NCBI GenBank assembly: GCA_023441845.1
Contig: JAEZNF010000005.1
Location: 1 to 13,633, forward strand
DNA length: 13,633 nt
From: Bacillota bacterium
GTDB lineage: Bacteria > Bacillota > Clostridia > Acetivibrionales > DSM-2933
Direction of reading: 5' to 3'
The notes beneath the pieces were generated by a model. That model saw nothing but the letters and a program-made list of their open reading frames with translations. It ran no database searches and was not told where the DNA came from. Below, in pieces: positions 1 through 7,453 of the stretch. How positions within the stretch are numbered: position 1 is the stretch's first letter; the number at the start of each line of letters is the position of its first letter. The translations under genes and the position numbers were made by a program.

Positions 1-2365
1 CAATGTTCCTGTCAACAGAAGCCCATGCATCAAAGGTCACACGGTATGATTCCGACTTTTCGACATTGATCGGTTTTTGATATACCTGTACTGAATATGT
101 GTTTTGACCTGGCTCAGAAATATCAAGCTTTAAAGCGCCATTATCATTTGATGCCTCTGCAGTACCATCATTTGCATCAACATGTGAGAAGGTCCAGTAG
201 GATGTATTAGATATATCTGTGTCACTGCCGGCATTTCTCATTCCGTCTGCATCCGCGGTTTCTTGATCAAAACTGCCGTTATATATATAGTTTCCATCTT
301 GCAAAGGTTGTCTTACGCTTGAATTGTTACTTTGGGGCCGTTCGCCTGCCGGAGGGTATATGCCGCCGGTTCGTTCATATACTTTGACATAATCAACATA
401 CACTTTTGCAGGGAAGACAGTGGTCGCATCAGGATTTTTGGGCCAATCTCCTCCCACTGCAAGGTTCAGTATCAAATGGAAATCTCTGTTAAACGGTGCC
501 GGATAGGTAAGTGAGTCTGCCTCACTCTCATTTCTTGAGTACCAGCTTTTCTCAGTGTAGTATAAATTACCGTCAACATACCATCTCATTTCACCCGGGT
601 CCCATTCAAAGGCGTAAACATGGTAGCTGTCAGAAAATTTACCTGTATTAAGAGCATAGGTTCCCTGACCTGAGGCATGAGGATTTCCATAATGGACTGT
701 ACCGTAAATCCTGTTAGGTTCATGTCCCAATAACTCCAGTATATCGATTTCTCCGCCTGTAGGCCATCCGCCGAATATATTGTCATCCTCCGGAAGCATC
801 CATATAGCAGGCCAAATTCCCTGTGTTTCAGGCATTTTAGCCTTTATTTCGAAACGGCCGTATGTCCAGTATTGTTTTCCTTTGGTCACCACTTTACCGG
901 AGGTATAATTTTTCCCTTTGTACTCTTCAGGTTTAGCTTCAAGAACCAGGTTGCCACCCTGTACGTAGGCATTATCAGGCTTGTAAGCTTCCAATTCGTT
1001 ATTATAAACTACACCTGTGTCAGCTGCGGTCCAGTTGTCACTATTAATTGAATCTCCATCAAAATTGTCTTCCCATACAAGAGTATATGGTGACGGCGAT
1101 GGTGATGTTATCACATTAGGAGTTGGTGATGATGACGAAGATGATGACGATGATGATGTTGCCGCATTTGCAGAAGTTGGTGTAGCTGTGGGTGCAACCG
1201 TAGCTGTAACCTGGGTTGACGGAGACGGTATTGATGCAGGTTTTACTCCAGCTTCCCCGGCTTCCATTAAATAAATTGTATTTTCTTCAGCCTTCATTTC
1301 GTTGATTATAGTGTTTTTTGCTTTCACTTCAATAATTTCAATTGTTCCTTTACCTTTTATTTCTGTTCCCTCAGCACTATTTTCAACTTTAACTTTTGAA
1401 ATACTGCTTCCTTCGGAAACTTCAATTTTGGCTTTGTTTGTGATAGTCAAAGAAGCAACTGTGGATTTTCCCTCCATAGCAAATCTGACCGGACTATTTT
1501 TCTTTAGAACAAAAACGTTTCCAAGACTTGAATTGTTAAATCTAATTGAATGTGTTCCGCCGCCCTTAATGTATGTATTTCCTTCAACAGTTACATTGTC
1601 GAAGGTGACTTCGCCTTCTCCGATTCCCTCTGTAAGATATAAGTCACCCTTTATCGCGGTATTCTTAACTGTAATGTCAGAGGTGTTAACAACAAGATTA
1701 CTGTTTAGTGTTTTTGGAGAATACTCGCCTTTTTTGCTTAAAATTTCCCCTGTTACATTATATATTAAGGTTACAGTTTCTGCCCTTGTCAGGTTCTTTA
1801 GAGGCCTAACGGTATTATCTTCGTAACCTTTCAAATAACCTTTTAAAACCAGAGCGGAAATGGAATTATTGGCGTAATCCTTTATATCATTCTTGTCTTT
1901 AAAGGTTTGAACCTTGGTAATATCCAATCCTGAAAGTTCAAATGCCTTTGCAACTATTACAGCCGCGTCCTGTCTGGTTATTGGACTATTGGGGTTGAAG
2001 CTGTTGCCATAACCTGAAATGGCACCTGCATTGCGAACCCTTGATACTGCGTCATGATACCAGTCTGTTGTCTTCACATCTTTGAATTCCTCATAAGATT
2101 TAACCTGATATCCAAATACCTTGTCAATGATCTTTGCAAATTCAGCCCTGGTTATATTGCGGTCAGGTCTGAATGTTTTGTCATTGTACCCGGATATAAG
2201 ACCATTTTCAACCAAGCTGTTTACCTTGTCTGCAGCCCAGTGATTGGACATGTCTTTAAAATTGGAAATTTTCTTGCTTGTTTGTTCCTCTGCGAATAAA
2301 TTAGCCGAAAAAGCAGTAAGAACAATAGAAACTGCTAAAAATACTGCCAAAACCCGTTTGTTCAT
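1..2365 (-). CDS. lic16A: SLH-anchored GH16 beta-glucanase (laminarinase/lichenase), C-terminus beyond the window
   Basis: This is a secreted endo-beta-1,3(1,4)-glucanase held on the cell surface. The frame stays open from the ATG at 2365 to the left edge (788 codons), with GGAGGT 5 nt upstream of the start. Domains in order are: a signal peptide (cleavage after LFA, about residue 25); three SLH motifs (about 34-75, 95-135 and 155-200) that would bind secondary cell-wall polymer; a beta-rich region (about 200-395) in the place of CBM54 in C. thermocellum Lic16A; a Thr/Pro linker with ten consecutive Ser near 405-415; a GH16 domain (about 429-667); and the start of a CBM4-like module from about 695. 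The GH16 core GEIDILE supplies the nucleophile E539 and the acid/base E544. Lic16A carries further CBM4 copies downstream, so several hundred residues are probably missing here. The GH16 and SLH calls are firm; CBM54 and the Lic16A name rest on remembered architecture. Confidence 0.9.
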   Translation of the reverse strand, partial: MNKRVLAVFLAVSIVLTAFSANLFAEEQTSKKISNFKDMSNHWAADKVNSLVENGLISGYNDKTFRPDRNITRAEFAKIIDKVFGYQVKSYEEFKDVKTTDWYHDAVSRVRNAGAISGYGNSFNPNSPITRQDAAVIVAKAFELSGLDITKVQTFKDKNDIKDYANNSISALVLKGYLKGYEDNTVRPLKNLTRAETVTLIYNVTGEILSKKGEYSPKTLNSNLVVNTSDITVKNTAIKGDLYLTEGIGEGEVTFDNVTVEGNTYIKGGGTHSIRFNNSSLGNVFVLKKNSPVRFAMEGKSTVASLTITNKAKIEVSEGSSISKVKVENSAEGTEIKGKGTIEIIEVKAKNTIINEMKAEENTIYLMEAGEAGVKPASIPSPSTQVTATVAPTATPTSANAATSSSSSSSSSSPTPNVITSPSPSPYTLVWEDNFDGDSINSDNWTAADTGVVYNNELEAYKPDNAYVQGGNLVLEAKPEEYKGKNYTSGKVVTKGKQYWTYGRFEIKAKMPETQGIWPAIWMLPEDDNIFGGWPTGGEIDILELLGHEPNRIYGTVHYGNPHASGQGTYALNTGKFSDSYHVYAFEWDPGEMRWYVDGNLYYTEKSWYSRNESEADSLTYPAPFNRDFHLILNLAVGGDWPKNPDATTVFPAKVYVDYVKVYERTGGIYPPAGERPQSNNSSVRQPLQDGNYIYNGSFDQETADADGMRNAGSDTDISNTSYWTFSHVDANDGTAEASNDNGALKLDISEPGQNTYSVQVYQKPINVEKSESYRVTFDAWASVDRNI

Positions 2366-2670
2366 TTGATACCTCCATTTTCATTTTGTTAATGTTTGTA
2401 ATATGCTTATATCGAAAGCAAAAGAAATACAAAAAAAACCCCCTTAAAAAAATATAAAATTAGAAGGGCTGCAAGTATGGTATAAAAACCACAAACTATG
2501 GCCTTCATTAACATTTTATATTAGTTATCCGGGAGGCATAAATAATTATTACTTTGGATTTATATCTATTTTTTTGGTGAAACCTTAAGAATTAATTTTA
2601 TAGTTAAATTAAAGAATTTAGCTGCACTAAGTCACGATGGTATAATTTGGCGGTTGAGTTTTGCTGTACC

Positions 2671-2695
2671 AATAACTGGCAGTTCTCTGGTTATT
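2671..2695 (+). promoter_or_regulatory. Hairpin/operator-like inverted repeat upstream of the secreted hydrolase
   Basis: The arms AATAACTGG and CTGGTTATT flank the 7-nt loop CAGTTCT and pair over 9 bp, two of them G-U. It lies in the 461-bp divergent intergenic region (2366-2826), about 40 bp upstream of the best promoter for the plus-strand gene. It could be an operator or part of a longer leader if transcription starts at the TATAAT at 2641-2646, which has only a weak -35. The rest of the region is AT-rich with A- and T-tracts, and no gene was seen in it. Confidence 0.3.
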
Positions 2696-2736
2696 TACAT
2701 AGAAGTGCGTGCATTATATATTATCAATTGTAGTAA

Positions 2737-2765
2737 TTGACATTTGCGTAATATTATGATATTTT
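2737..2765 (+). promoter_or_regulatory. Sigma-A-type promoter for the secreted hydrolase
   Basis: A perfect -35 TTGACA (2737-2742), a 17-bp spacer and a -10 TATTTT (2760-2765, four of six consensus). Transcription would start near 2772, leaving a leader of about 55 nt before the ATG at 2827. Confidence 0.5.
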
Positions 2766-2826
2766 CACTGTGCTACAGCTGTATACAAATAAATCTTTTA
2801 AAAATTTTAGGAAAGGAAGATATTAT

Positions 2827-3705
2827 ATGAAAAAAGCTATTATAAAAATAACAAGCATAGTTATATTATTCTCTTTAGTTATGCAATTAACATGTGTATC
2901 TTTTGCTTCCTCAAGTGGTAAAATTGAAACTGATAAATACCTCAAGGAACAAGCTATGAAAGGTAATCCAATTGATAAATACAGTACACAAGTAGGAAAA
3001 GAATTGAAAAATTTCGATAGGGAATGTGGATTTAGTGAATTTTTTAAATCTGCTAATCCAAATGATAAAGATTTTACTCCTAAATTTAAAAAATATGTAG
3101 AGAAGGTTGATAAATATAATAAAAAATATGGCTATAAAACTAATTTCAATATTGACCAGATATTAAATAGTAATAATTTGTTTTCAGAAAACCTACAGGC
3201 AGGAGATTTGAGCCAGCCAGGTACGGAAACTAATGATTTACATGTTGAATCTTATGACACAGGCGATATATGCCTTCCAGATGACGATGGAGCTGTGTGG
3301 TGGGGAGCTATAAATCATGCAGGTATATTTAATAAGAGCCTTTTCAATAATAATTATTACAATTCTTGTTTTCTATCTGCTGAGCCGGATATTGGGGTCG
3401 TGTATGAATCTCCTAATCACTATAGAACCGCTGCAGATAGGTGCTACTCTGTTTTAGTACTTAATACAACAACTACTCAAAAAACAATGTCTTTTAACTA
3501 TGCGGCAGCCTTAGCTGGAATTGGTGAGCCATATAGTTGGTACACTACAAAAGATAATTATGATATCTGGTACTGCTCAAAAATTCCTTACATAGGTTAC
3601 CTTGGCGTTACTGGTATAAACATTGATTATGATGGAGGCTACTGGGTATGGCCTATAGATATTTATAACGATAGTAATGTATATGTTTGGAACTGTTGGG
3701 AATAA
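2827..3705 (+). CDS. Secreted YiiX/YycO-like (permuted NlpC/P60, papain-fold) cysteine hydrolase
   Basis: A 292-residue protein starting at the ATG at 2827, chosen because GGAAAGGAAG lies just upstream and a signal peptide follows directly; the frame extends to a GTG at 2770 without a comparable site. The signal peptide is about residues 1-27 (cut after SFA). An N-terminal charged region (about 28-130) is followed by a domain with the permuted NlpC/P60 order: GD at 146-147 (TGDICLP), the likely catalytic His164 in INHAGIF, a conserved-looking GEPYSW, and the likely catalytic Cys250 in WYCSKIP. This family cleaves peptide or amide bonds, often in cell-wall or lipid-linked substrates; the substrate here is unknown. 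The window's AT-rich composition is strongest here. The gene is separated by a hairpin from the lipoprotein gene downstream. The family call comes from motif order, not overall similarity. Confidence 0.65.
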   Translation: MKKAIIKITSIVILFSLVMQLTCVSFASSSGKIETDKYLKEQAMKGNPIDKYSTQVGKELKNFDRECGFSEFFKSANPNDKDFTPKFKKYVEKVDKYNKKYGYKTNFNIDQILNSNNLFSENLQAGDLSQPGTETNDLHVESYDTGDICLPDDDGAVWWGAINHAGIFNKSLFNNNYYNSCFLSAEPDIGVVYESPNHYRTAADRCYSVLVLNTTTTQKTMSFNYAAALAGIGEPYSWYTTKDNYDIWYCSKIPYIGYLGVTGINIDYDGGYWVWPIDIYNDSNVYVWNCWE

Positions 3706-3714
3706 AGTATAGTA

Positions 3715-3763
3715 AAATACAGAGTAGAATGCTTTAATTGCATCCTACTCTGTATTTAATTTT
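3715..3763 (+). terminator. Strong hairpin between the hydrolase and lipoprotein genes
   Basis: A 13-bp perfect stem (3715-3727 with 3745-3757) continues, after an A/C mismatch, into 4 bp ATGC/GCAT around a 7-nt loop. A short run AATTTTA follows. It starts 9 nt after the hydrolase stop. The next gene's ribosome binding site begins at 3764, directly after it, leaving no room for a separate promoter. The lipoprotein would therefore depend on read-through. Confidence 0.75.
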
Positions 3764-3777
3764 AGGGGGATCATGTT

Positions 3778-4911
3778 ATGAGGACAAGGCTTACATGTAT
3801 TTTAATATGCTTGTTAGTTATATTATCAGGTTGTACCAGTGAAACAAAAAATGGTATCAGTTCAAATAATGAAAATGACTATTTATATGACCTATATGTA
3901 TATTCAAATGGAGATGTTATAAGTACAAAAATAGATTTAATTAATGAAAAAACTATTAAGCATGAATCAATAAACAATTTGGGGTTTAAAAAGAAAAGTC
4001 AAATAGTCGGAACAATTGAGCCCTCATATAAATATAATAAGGTTTTTTGTTCGATATATCGTACGGGTTCTATTGGTTCCGGAAAAATGGGTAAAAAACT
4101 CGTTGTTTTAAAAGATGGTAACATAGACGGTGAAGTTAAATTTGAAAACAATATTGGCCCGGATAGAATGATATGTGATGATGAAAAAGAAAAACTATAT
4201 GTATTGTTTGTATTGCAGCCATCATCATATAATCCTGAAGGAACCCCAATGAAAATAGTTAATACTAGTAATAACCAGATAATAAAATCAATGAATTTAA
4301 AAGGATGTTTTTCCGGCTATGATTTTAGAGATAACTATATTTATACAACAGTATCCAGTGCAACAGCTTTAGGATATAAAGATTTAACTAATAGCTATCT
4401 AGCACGGATTAATAGGGATACTAATAAAATTGACATTATTAATAAAGATTTTAAATATAGCCCTACAGATATAAAAGTATGGAATAACAAATTGTATATG
4501 TTAAATAATTATAATCCATTTGAAAACGAAAAGGATGAACATAGAATACTCATTTTTGACTTAAATGGAAAGTATGTTAATAGTGTTAATATTGAGCCAT
4601 GGAGTCAAAGCATGATAATAGATAAAAATGACCTTGCATATATAAACCATATAGGTAAAGTAAGTTCAGGTGATTTTGATGGTGACACTATAACAGTATT
4701 TGACACTAATGTGGATAAAGTTGTTGGCAAAATAACCGGATTTACAGGTTGCTCTGGCATGGCTATACAGGATGATTATTTGTTTGTAAGTAACTATCAA
4801 GATTCGAGTATTTCAGTTGTTGATATAAGAAGCAGAAAAATTATCGGAAACATTAAATTAGGAAAAGGTAATAGACCGGAAAAAATTGTTGTTTTAAAAA
4901 AAAAGAGATAG
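3778..4911 (+). CDS. Lipoprotein with YncE/YVTN-like beta-propeller
   Basis: A 377-residue protein with AGGGGG 8 nt before the ATG. Residues 1-18 form a lipoprotein signal with lipobox LSGC, giving lipidated Cys19, so the protein would sit on the outer face of the membrane. The rest consists of repeated beta-strand blades. The clearest is the last, where a segment reading ISVVDIRSRKIIGNIKLG is followed by NRPEKIVV, the pattern of YncE/YVTN-type propellers; an earlier blade reads TITVFDTNVDKVVGKITG. No catalytic motif is visible, and these propellers usually bind proteins or ligands. Its position after the secreted hydrolase suggests a shared envelope role, but the partner and ligand cannot be told from sequence. 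Low GC like its neighbour. Confidence 0.7.
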   Translation: MRTRLTCILICLLVILSGCTSETKNGISSNNENDYLYDLYVYSNGDVISTKIDLINEKTIKHESINNLGFKKKSQIVGTIEPSYKYNKVFCSIYRTGSIGSGKMGKKLVVLKDGNIDGEVKFENNIGPDRMICDDEKEKLYVLFVLQPSSYNPEGTPMKIVNTSNNQIIKSMNLKGCFSGYDFRDNYIYTTVSSATALGYKDLTNSYLARINRDTNKIDIINKDFKYSPTDIKVWNNKLYMLNNYNPFENEKDEHRILIFDLNGKYVNSVNIEPWSQSMIIDKNDLAYINHIGKVSSGDFDGDTITVFDTNVDKVVGKITGFTGCSGMAIQDDYLFVSNYQDSSISVVDIRSRKIIGNIKLGKGNRPEKIVVLKKKR

Positions 4912-4928
4912 ATAAACATAATTCCTAG

Positions 4929-5061
4929 GAGGCCTGTCAAAAACCCCTAAAAAAATTAGGATTGAATTTTATTCCAGTCCGCAAAATTGAATAAATTTGC
5001 GGGAGTAGTTTGTAAAAATATTACACAGACCCATAAAAAGCTGACTTTTTTGGCAGACCTC
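4929..5061. mobile_element. MITE-like element or insertion-sequence remnant (133 bp)
   Basis: The ends are a 15-bp terminal inverted repeat, GAGGCCTGTCAAAAA at 4929-4943 and, on the other strand, GAGGTCTGCCAAAAA at 5047-5061 (13 of 15 identical). The interior has no coding frame and contains a 7-bp hairpin (CCGCAAA/TTTGCGG). Ends of the form GGCTGTCAAAAA occur in several transposase families, so this may be a non-autonomous derivative. No clear target-site duplication was found. Confidence 0.45.
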
Positions 5062-5066
5062 TATGA

Positions 5067-5088
5067 GAGGCCTGTTGAGTATCCCTAA
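5067..5088 (+). repeat. Second copy of the element's left end (direct repeat of 4929-4950)
   Basis: Both copies have the form GAGGCCTGT, seven bases, CCCTAA; 17 of 22 positions match. The second lies six bases after the right end of the 133-bp element, as if a further related element had been there and decayed. The remaining 155 bp to the next gene hold a doubled ATAACCTGA (5130-5138 and 5166-5174) and no gene that I can support. Confidence 0.4.
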
Positions 5089-5243
5089 CGAGGGGAAAAA
5101 ACCGGGTTTATAAATGTAGTACTGTATCTATAACCTGAGAATAATGGTATGGCTGTATTGTACCAATAACCTGAATAAGCGGTCTGCCTACTTGTCAGTG
5201 TTACCAGATGAATACGAAACTTTATTGGGGAGTAACCGAAACA

Positions 5244-7034
5244 TTAATCACTCACGCGCTTCCAACCCTTGTCTACAATTCTGCCGTTGTGGCAGGAGTA
5301 GTAGAACATATAATTTTGCGTTCCCAATTCAAAATCATATTTATCTATGCCGTACTTGGCAGTAATATTTTTTATGTTGTCTATGAAATAAGCCTCCAGG
5401 GCGGCTTTGAACCTTTGATTGTTAAAAAGGCTTAAAAGGTTGTTCCTGTCATGCCGTGACTGGTACAAAGACACCTTATAGGTTTTGAAACTAACCATGT
5501 AACTGAAGAATCCGTCAAACTCGACTTTGATATTATCAAACCTGAAAAAATACCAGTTATTCATGATTTCAAGATTTAATAGAGTAAGCTTGTGCTCCAT
5601 GAGCTCTGCCACATATTTGCCGGGTACGGCAAGGTTTAAATTTTGTCCCTCGTGGAATCCTGAGGAGGTAACTCCTATAAGCTCTCCATACATATTCAAA
5701 AGTGCTCCTCCCGAGCTTCCCGGAGAAATAGGCGTTGTGGTCTGTATGTAATCGCACTTGTCCGCTTTTCTGAATCCAGAAATTATGCCGTCGGAGAAGG
5801 TATTCATCAACCCTAAGGGGCTGCCGATGGCTACAACTCTTTGCCCGCGTACCACGTTACTATACCTGTCCACAGGGATAGGCACGGTTTTTAAATGTAT
5901 TTTTATCAGAGCCAGGTCTTTTTCAGGATTTGCATTTATGACGGTGTAGGTCTCATACTGGCAATTTTCATCCATTCCTTCAAACACAACCCCAAAGTAC
6001 AATCCTCGCACAACTACATGGTAATTGGTAACTATAAGTCCGTTTGCGTCCACAATAACCCCGGAACCGTTACCGTTTGGGTTATTGTCCTGGTCGTAAG
6101 TCCTTATCATAACGGTGGATGCCGATAGGGTGGCCAGCTCTTCAAGGGTTCTTTCCCTTATTTCGGTTATATTTGCCTGCTGTGGCCCGGTAACCGGTCG
6201 TACAGGTGCAGAAGGAATTATTGCTGCTGCGGTATTTGAAACCTGCGGCTTAATGCAGGCTTCAGGGATATATTTCGGGAATTCCTTCAACTGTCCGGTG
6301 TGGGGAAGTTTTTGAAGGAAAAAGTAACAGCCGTTTTTATCAACCGACTGGAATTTTCCGTCCGATAAGGTATTTATAAATAAAACGTCGGAGCCAAGCC
6401 TGGAAAGCAAAATCAAAAAGTATATTTCATGTTCCTTTATATCGCCGTAATATAATACTTTCGGGTTATTAGAAGCCTTTTCACCGGAGAGCGACAGATC
6501 AAATTCCTGAAATAATGGGGGCATATATTTATTGGCCCAGCCGATGAGTTTTAAACAGAAATTCTTAAGCATGGTGGAAGTAGGGTTTAAGGTGTTTTTA
6601 CAATACAGACAGATAATGTCCCAAAAGCTTTTCTCAAACGATAAATTAAGGCTTCCTAAAGAGAAAATGGGGAAAATGCCTGTGCTTTTTAGCTTTGAGC
6701 ATATTAAGGCAATTCCCTGGTCCGACATGTCGGCATTATCCCAGATGTTTTGTGTTTTATCTGTAAGTATGCTGTCGATAAACAGGGGGATAGGGTTTAC
6801 AAATTTTAAATAAAGGCTTCCAAGAGCGGTCAGCTTTTTATCGAGATCATGTAAAAGGTCGGAATATTCCCGGCTGTTTTCTTTTGTACCGATACACCTG
6901 TAGGAATAAACAGGTATCATGGTTGATTTGCCTTTTGTATATCCCTGCCTTTTAGTAAACGGAATAAAAATGTCATGAAAGATATCGGATGAATTAACCA
7001 GATATGTATTAATAGCTCTTGCAGCAATAATCAC
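5244..7034 (-). CDS. Fusion of a YceG-like unit with a trypsin/HtrA-like serine protease
   Basis: A 596-residue protein with a GTG start; AGGGGG lies 9 nt upstream and the nearby ATG hits a stop after two codons. Residues 1-240 match the N-terminal half of the divergent YceG-family protein: an IPVYSYRCIG block near 40-49 and PKVLYYGDIK (191-200) leading into a GSDVLFINTLSDG block. A variable linker (about 240-290) leads to an S1/HtrA-type protease domain (about 295-480) with a full triad: His339 in TNYHVV, Asp373 in EKDLALI and Ser441 in GSSGG. The last 115 residues are unrecognised; no PDZ domain is seen. No signal peptide or membrane segment is evident, so the protease is probably cytoplasmic, unlike classical HtrA. 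The function is probably regulated cleavage tied to the YceG/Ter stress system, which is inference; the protease call is firm. Confidence 0.85.
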   Translation of the reverse strand: MIIAARAINTYLVNSSDIFHDIFIPFTKRQGYTKGKSTMIPVYSYRCIGTKENSREYSDLLHDLDKKLTALGSLYLKFVNPIPLFIDSILTDKTQNIWDNADMSDQGIALICSKLKSTGIFPIFSLGSLNLSFEKSFWDIICLYCKNTLNPTSTMLKNFCLKLIGWANKYMPPLFQEFDLSLSGEKASNNPKVLYYGDIKEHEIYFLILLSRLGSDVLFINTLSDGKFQSVDKNGCYFFLQKLPHTGQLKEFPKYIPEACIKPQVSNTAAAIIPSAPVRPVTGPQQANITEIRERTLEELATLSASTVMIRTYDQDNNPNGNGSGVIVDANGLIVTNYHVVVRGLYFGVVFEGMDENCQYETYTVINANPEKDLALIKIHLKTVPIPVDRYSNVVRGQRVVAIGSPLGLMNTFSDGIISGFRKADKCDYIQTTTPISPGSSGGALLNMYGELIGVTSSGFHEGQNLNLAVPGKYVAELMEHKLTLLNLEIMNNWYFFRFDNIKVEFDGFFSYMVSFKTYKVSLYQSRHDRNNLLSLFNNQRFKAALEAYFIDNIKNITAKYGIDKYDFELGTQNYMFYYSCHNGRIVDKGWKRVSD

Positions 7035-7067
7035 GAAAGCATACCCCCTGTTAAAACTGATAATAAA

Positions 7068-7096
7068 ATTATCTCACACATACGAAAGTATGGCAA
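7068..7096 (-). promoter_or_regulatory. Promoter for the YceG-protease fusion gene
   Basis: On the minus strand, -35 TTGCCA (7091-7096), 17-bp spacer, -10 GATAAT (7068-7073); each box matches five of six consensus bases. It lies 34 bp upstream of the GTG start. Confidence 0.6.
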
Positions 7097-7102
7097 GATA
7101 AT
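7068..7102. repeat. 35-bp interrupted inverted repeat over the divergent promoter (operator candidate)
   Basis: ATTATC (7068-7073) pairs with GATAAT (7097-7102), and CATAC (7079-7083) pairs with GTATG (7088-7092) around GAAA. The outer arm is also the -10 box of the minus-strand promoter, and the inner repeat sits in its spacer. Bound protein here would block that gene and could affect the plus-strand leader as well. Confidence 0.4.
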
Positions 7103-7139
7103 AGGTGATTGACGGTTATTTACGGGGGATGAAGAAGGC

Positions 7140-7302
7140 ACCTGTTAAAAGGGCGGAAGTAATGGCACTTCTAAACAGGTCCATGGATAAAAGGTGATTC
7201 AATCCTTATTACCGGCAAGGTTTATACTATTGCCGATTAAAAGAATATTAAACTTAGGAAGTGTTGCAAATAAGTTGTTAAGACATTTGCAGCACTTTTT
7301 TT
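7140..7302 (+). ncRNA. Structured leader or small RNA ending in an intrinsic terminator, upstream of the YceG gene
   Basis: Three successive hairpins can be drawn on the plus strand. The first is ACCTGTT/AACAGGT (7140-7146 with 7174-7180), which encloses GAAGT/ACTTC (7156-7160 with 7167-7171). The second is CGGCAA/TTGCCG (7213-7218 with 7230-7235). The third is the terminator at 7259-7302. Since nothing else on this strand needs terminating, an RNA made here must be either an attenuated leader of the gene at 7454 or a small RNA. It matches no riboswitch consensus I know. No convincing promoter was found: GATAAT at 7097 lacks a good -35, and TTGACG at 7109 lacks a -10. The 419-bp gap 7035-7453 otherwise holds only the control elements listed. 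Confidence 0.35.
7259..7302 (+). terminator. Intrinsic terminator 150 bp before the YceG gene
   Basis: A 13-bp stem (7259-7271 with 7285-7297; one G-U pair) with a 13-nt loop and a run of seven T ending at 7302. The T-tract makes it a plus-strand terminator. It stands between any upstream plus-strand start and the gene at 7454. Confidence 0.7.
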
Positions 7303-7382
7303 GTGATCTGATGTTATATTTGTTATACGGGAAACAAATATTAAAAAAATACGTAAAATTAATAAATGCAGTTTGAAGTAGC

Positions 7383-7408
7383 TTGACTTTTAATGTAATA
7401 TATATAAA
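7383..7408 (+). promoter_or_regulatory. Possible promoter of the YceG-family gene, downstream of the terminator
   Basis: TTGACT at 7383-7388 is followed by an AT-rich stretch holding TATAAA at 7403-7408. The 14-bp spacing is short; at 16 bp the box would be TAAATA. It is the best candidate between the terminator and the start codon at 7454. Confidence 0.3.
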
Positions 7409-7453
7409 TAAGCCCTTTTATTTATAAAAAGATATTTTTGAAGGGAGACATTT

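Noticed and set aside
1126..1160. A GAT/GAC trinucleotide run that looks like a microsatellite or repeat array
   Set aside because: On the coding strand it is the poly-Ser linker of the GH16 enzyme, with mixed TCA/TCG/TCT codons; it is an ordinary domain linker.
1302..1826. A 174-residue plus-strand open frame
   Set aside because: It is antisense to the continuous GH16/SLH gene, whose signal peptide, SLH motifs and catalytic motif all share one frame; its hydrophobic composition is a reverse-strand artefact.
2437..2460. A-tract next to CCCCCTT as a terminator or SigI promoter for the GH16 gene
   Set aside because: No stem pairs around it and I could not fit a recognised -35/-10 pair with confidence.
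2770..2826. An upstream GTG start that would add 19 residues to the secreted hydrolase
   Set aside because: The added segment would precede a normal signal peptide, and the ATG at 2827 has the better ribosome binding site.
7129..7197. A 22-codon frame beginning ATG AAG AAG within the leader region
   Set aside because: The G-run upstream is only one base from the ATG, too close for a ribosome site, and the bases take part in the predicted hairpins. A leader peptide cannot be excluded but is not supported.
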